Shown here piece after piece: positions 51,821-51,908 of a stretch of DNA of 51,908 nucleotides. The notes below the pieces were generated by a model that ran no database searches, was not told the origin of the DNA, and was given only the letters and a program-made list of their open reading frames with translations. The position numbers and the translations under genes were made by a program. The stretch is from Actinomycetota bacterium (lineage in GTDB: Bacteria; Actinomycetota; Aquicultoria; Subteraquimicrobiales; Subteraquimicrobiaceae): assembly GCA_030018275.1 (NCBI GenBank), contig JASEGB010000011.1, positions 1 to 51,908 of the forward strand. Reading direction: 5' to 3'. Position 1 is the first letter of the stretch. Each line of letters begins with the position of its first letter.

Positions 51821-51836
51821 TCGAACAAATGTTCGA
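51821..51836. promoter_or_regulatory. Probable LexA (SOS) box near the replication origin
   Basis: TCGAACAAATGTTCGA has the perfect arms TCGAAC and GTTCGA around AAAT, matching the LexA consensus CGAAC-N4-GTTCG. It lies 20 nt upstream of the rpmH -35 box and points equally into the region beyond the window, where dnaA is expected. Confidence 0.55.
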
Positions 51837-51908
51837 TTTTAAAAATGGAATGAATGGTAACGTAAACTATTGTGTGTAAATTCTTTTAATAGAAATATTT
51901 AGGGTGTA

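Noticed and set aside
1-51908. CRISPR array
   Set aside because: No evenly spaced direct repeats of 24-40 nt were found; the repeats present are palindromes, IS ends and one 13-nt tandem.
51738-51908. oriC with DnaA boxes
   Set aside because: The position is right, but no TTATCCACA-like box is visible before the window ends.

Overview
The window looks like a chromosome segment from a deep-branching Gram-positive bacterium, most likely a lineage of Actinobacteriota (possibly subsurface or thermophilic). The argument is gene order. At the right end the minus strand reads rpmH-rnpA-yidD-yidC-khpB(jag)-rsmG-parA-parB, with no mnmE or mnmG in the cluster, which is the usual actinobacterial arrangement next to dnaA/oriC. 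Supporting signs are a split pair of TrkA proteins (ceoB/ceoC-like), glucosyl-3-phosphoglycerate synthase, an actinobacterial-type second Ddl, a T-box leader and SOS boxes of the CGAAC-N4-GTTCG type. No 16S or marker search could be run, so the phylum is an inference.

Layout. 1-8.6 kb: membrane pyrophosphatase, tRNA-Gly(CCC), a K+ uptake locus (two TrkA, a 40-residue membrane protein, a gutted TrkH copy and an intact TrkH) and an ABC-2 exporter. 8.9-11.9 kb: a NitT/TauT-like ABC importer with fused permeases and no binding protein. 11.9-16.4 kb: a subtilase with a stand-alone I9-type propeptide gene, 5-formyl-THF cyclo-ligase, a frameshifted M20 peptidase, an SOS-type palindrome and a decayed toxin-antitoxin pair. 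16.4-23.4 kb: GNAT, NrdR, a pilin-like cluster with an SGN-repeat beta-solenoid protein, a decayed phosphoesterase, PRC-barrel, YtxH and a geranylgeranyl-reductase-like flavoprotein. 23.7-27.1 kb: a T-box-controlled operon of aminotransferase, PhzF-like isomerase and Ddl. 27.1-31.3 kb: a graveyard of mobile DNA (an ISNCY-like element carrying a nested IS630, tRNA-Arg(CCT) with an abutting integrase remnant, an IS1634 fragment and a SNF2 helicase fragment).

31.3-38.6 kb: GalT, glucosylglycerate synthesis (gpgS and its phosphatase), MscS, two polysaccharide deacetylases and bifunctional FBP aldolase/phosphatase. 38.8-39.3 kb: an internally deleted copy of the ISNCY-like element. 39.4-46.8 kb: Ca2+-type P-ATPase, a second Ddl, a second YtxH protein, a large alkaline-phosphatase-fold membrane protein and a cysteine desulfurase. 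46.8-51.9 kb: the origin-proximal cluster with a parS site, a consensus rpmH promoter and a second SOS-type box.

Themes. Several genes fit turgor and ion homeostasis together: HppA, Trk, MscS, the Ca2+ pump and glucosylglycerate. Others concern the cell envelope: two Ddl types, two deacetylases and the phosphatase-fold membrane protein. The segment also carries unusually many small lesions (TrkH copy, phosphoesterase, M20 peptidase, antitoxin, several IS genes) and several families of short palindromic repeats, three of which lie in frame inside protein genes. I did not find a clearly new multi-gene system. The items most worth a second look are the T-box/aminotransferase/PhzF/Ddl operon, the subtilase with a separate inhibitor gene, the TrkH remnant behind a 40-residue membrane protein, and the intragenic palindromes.
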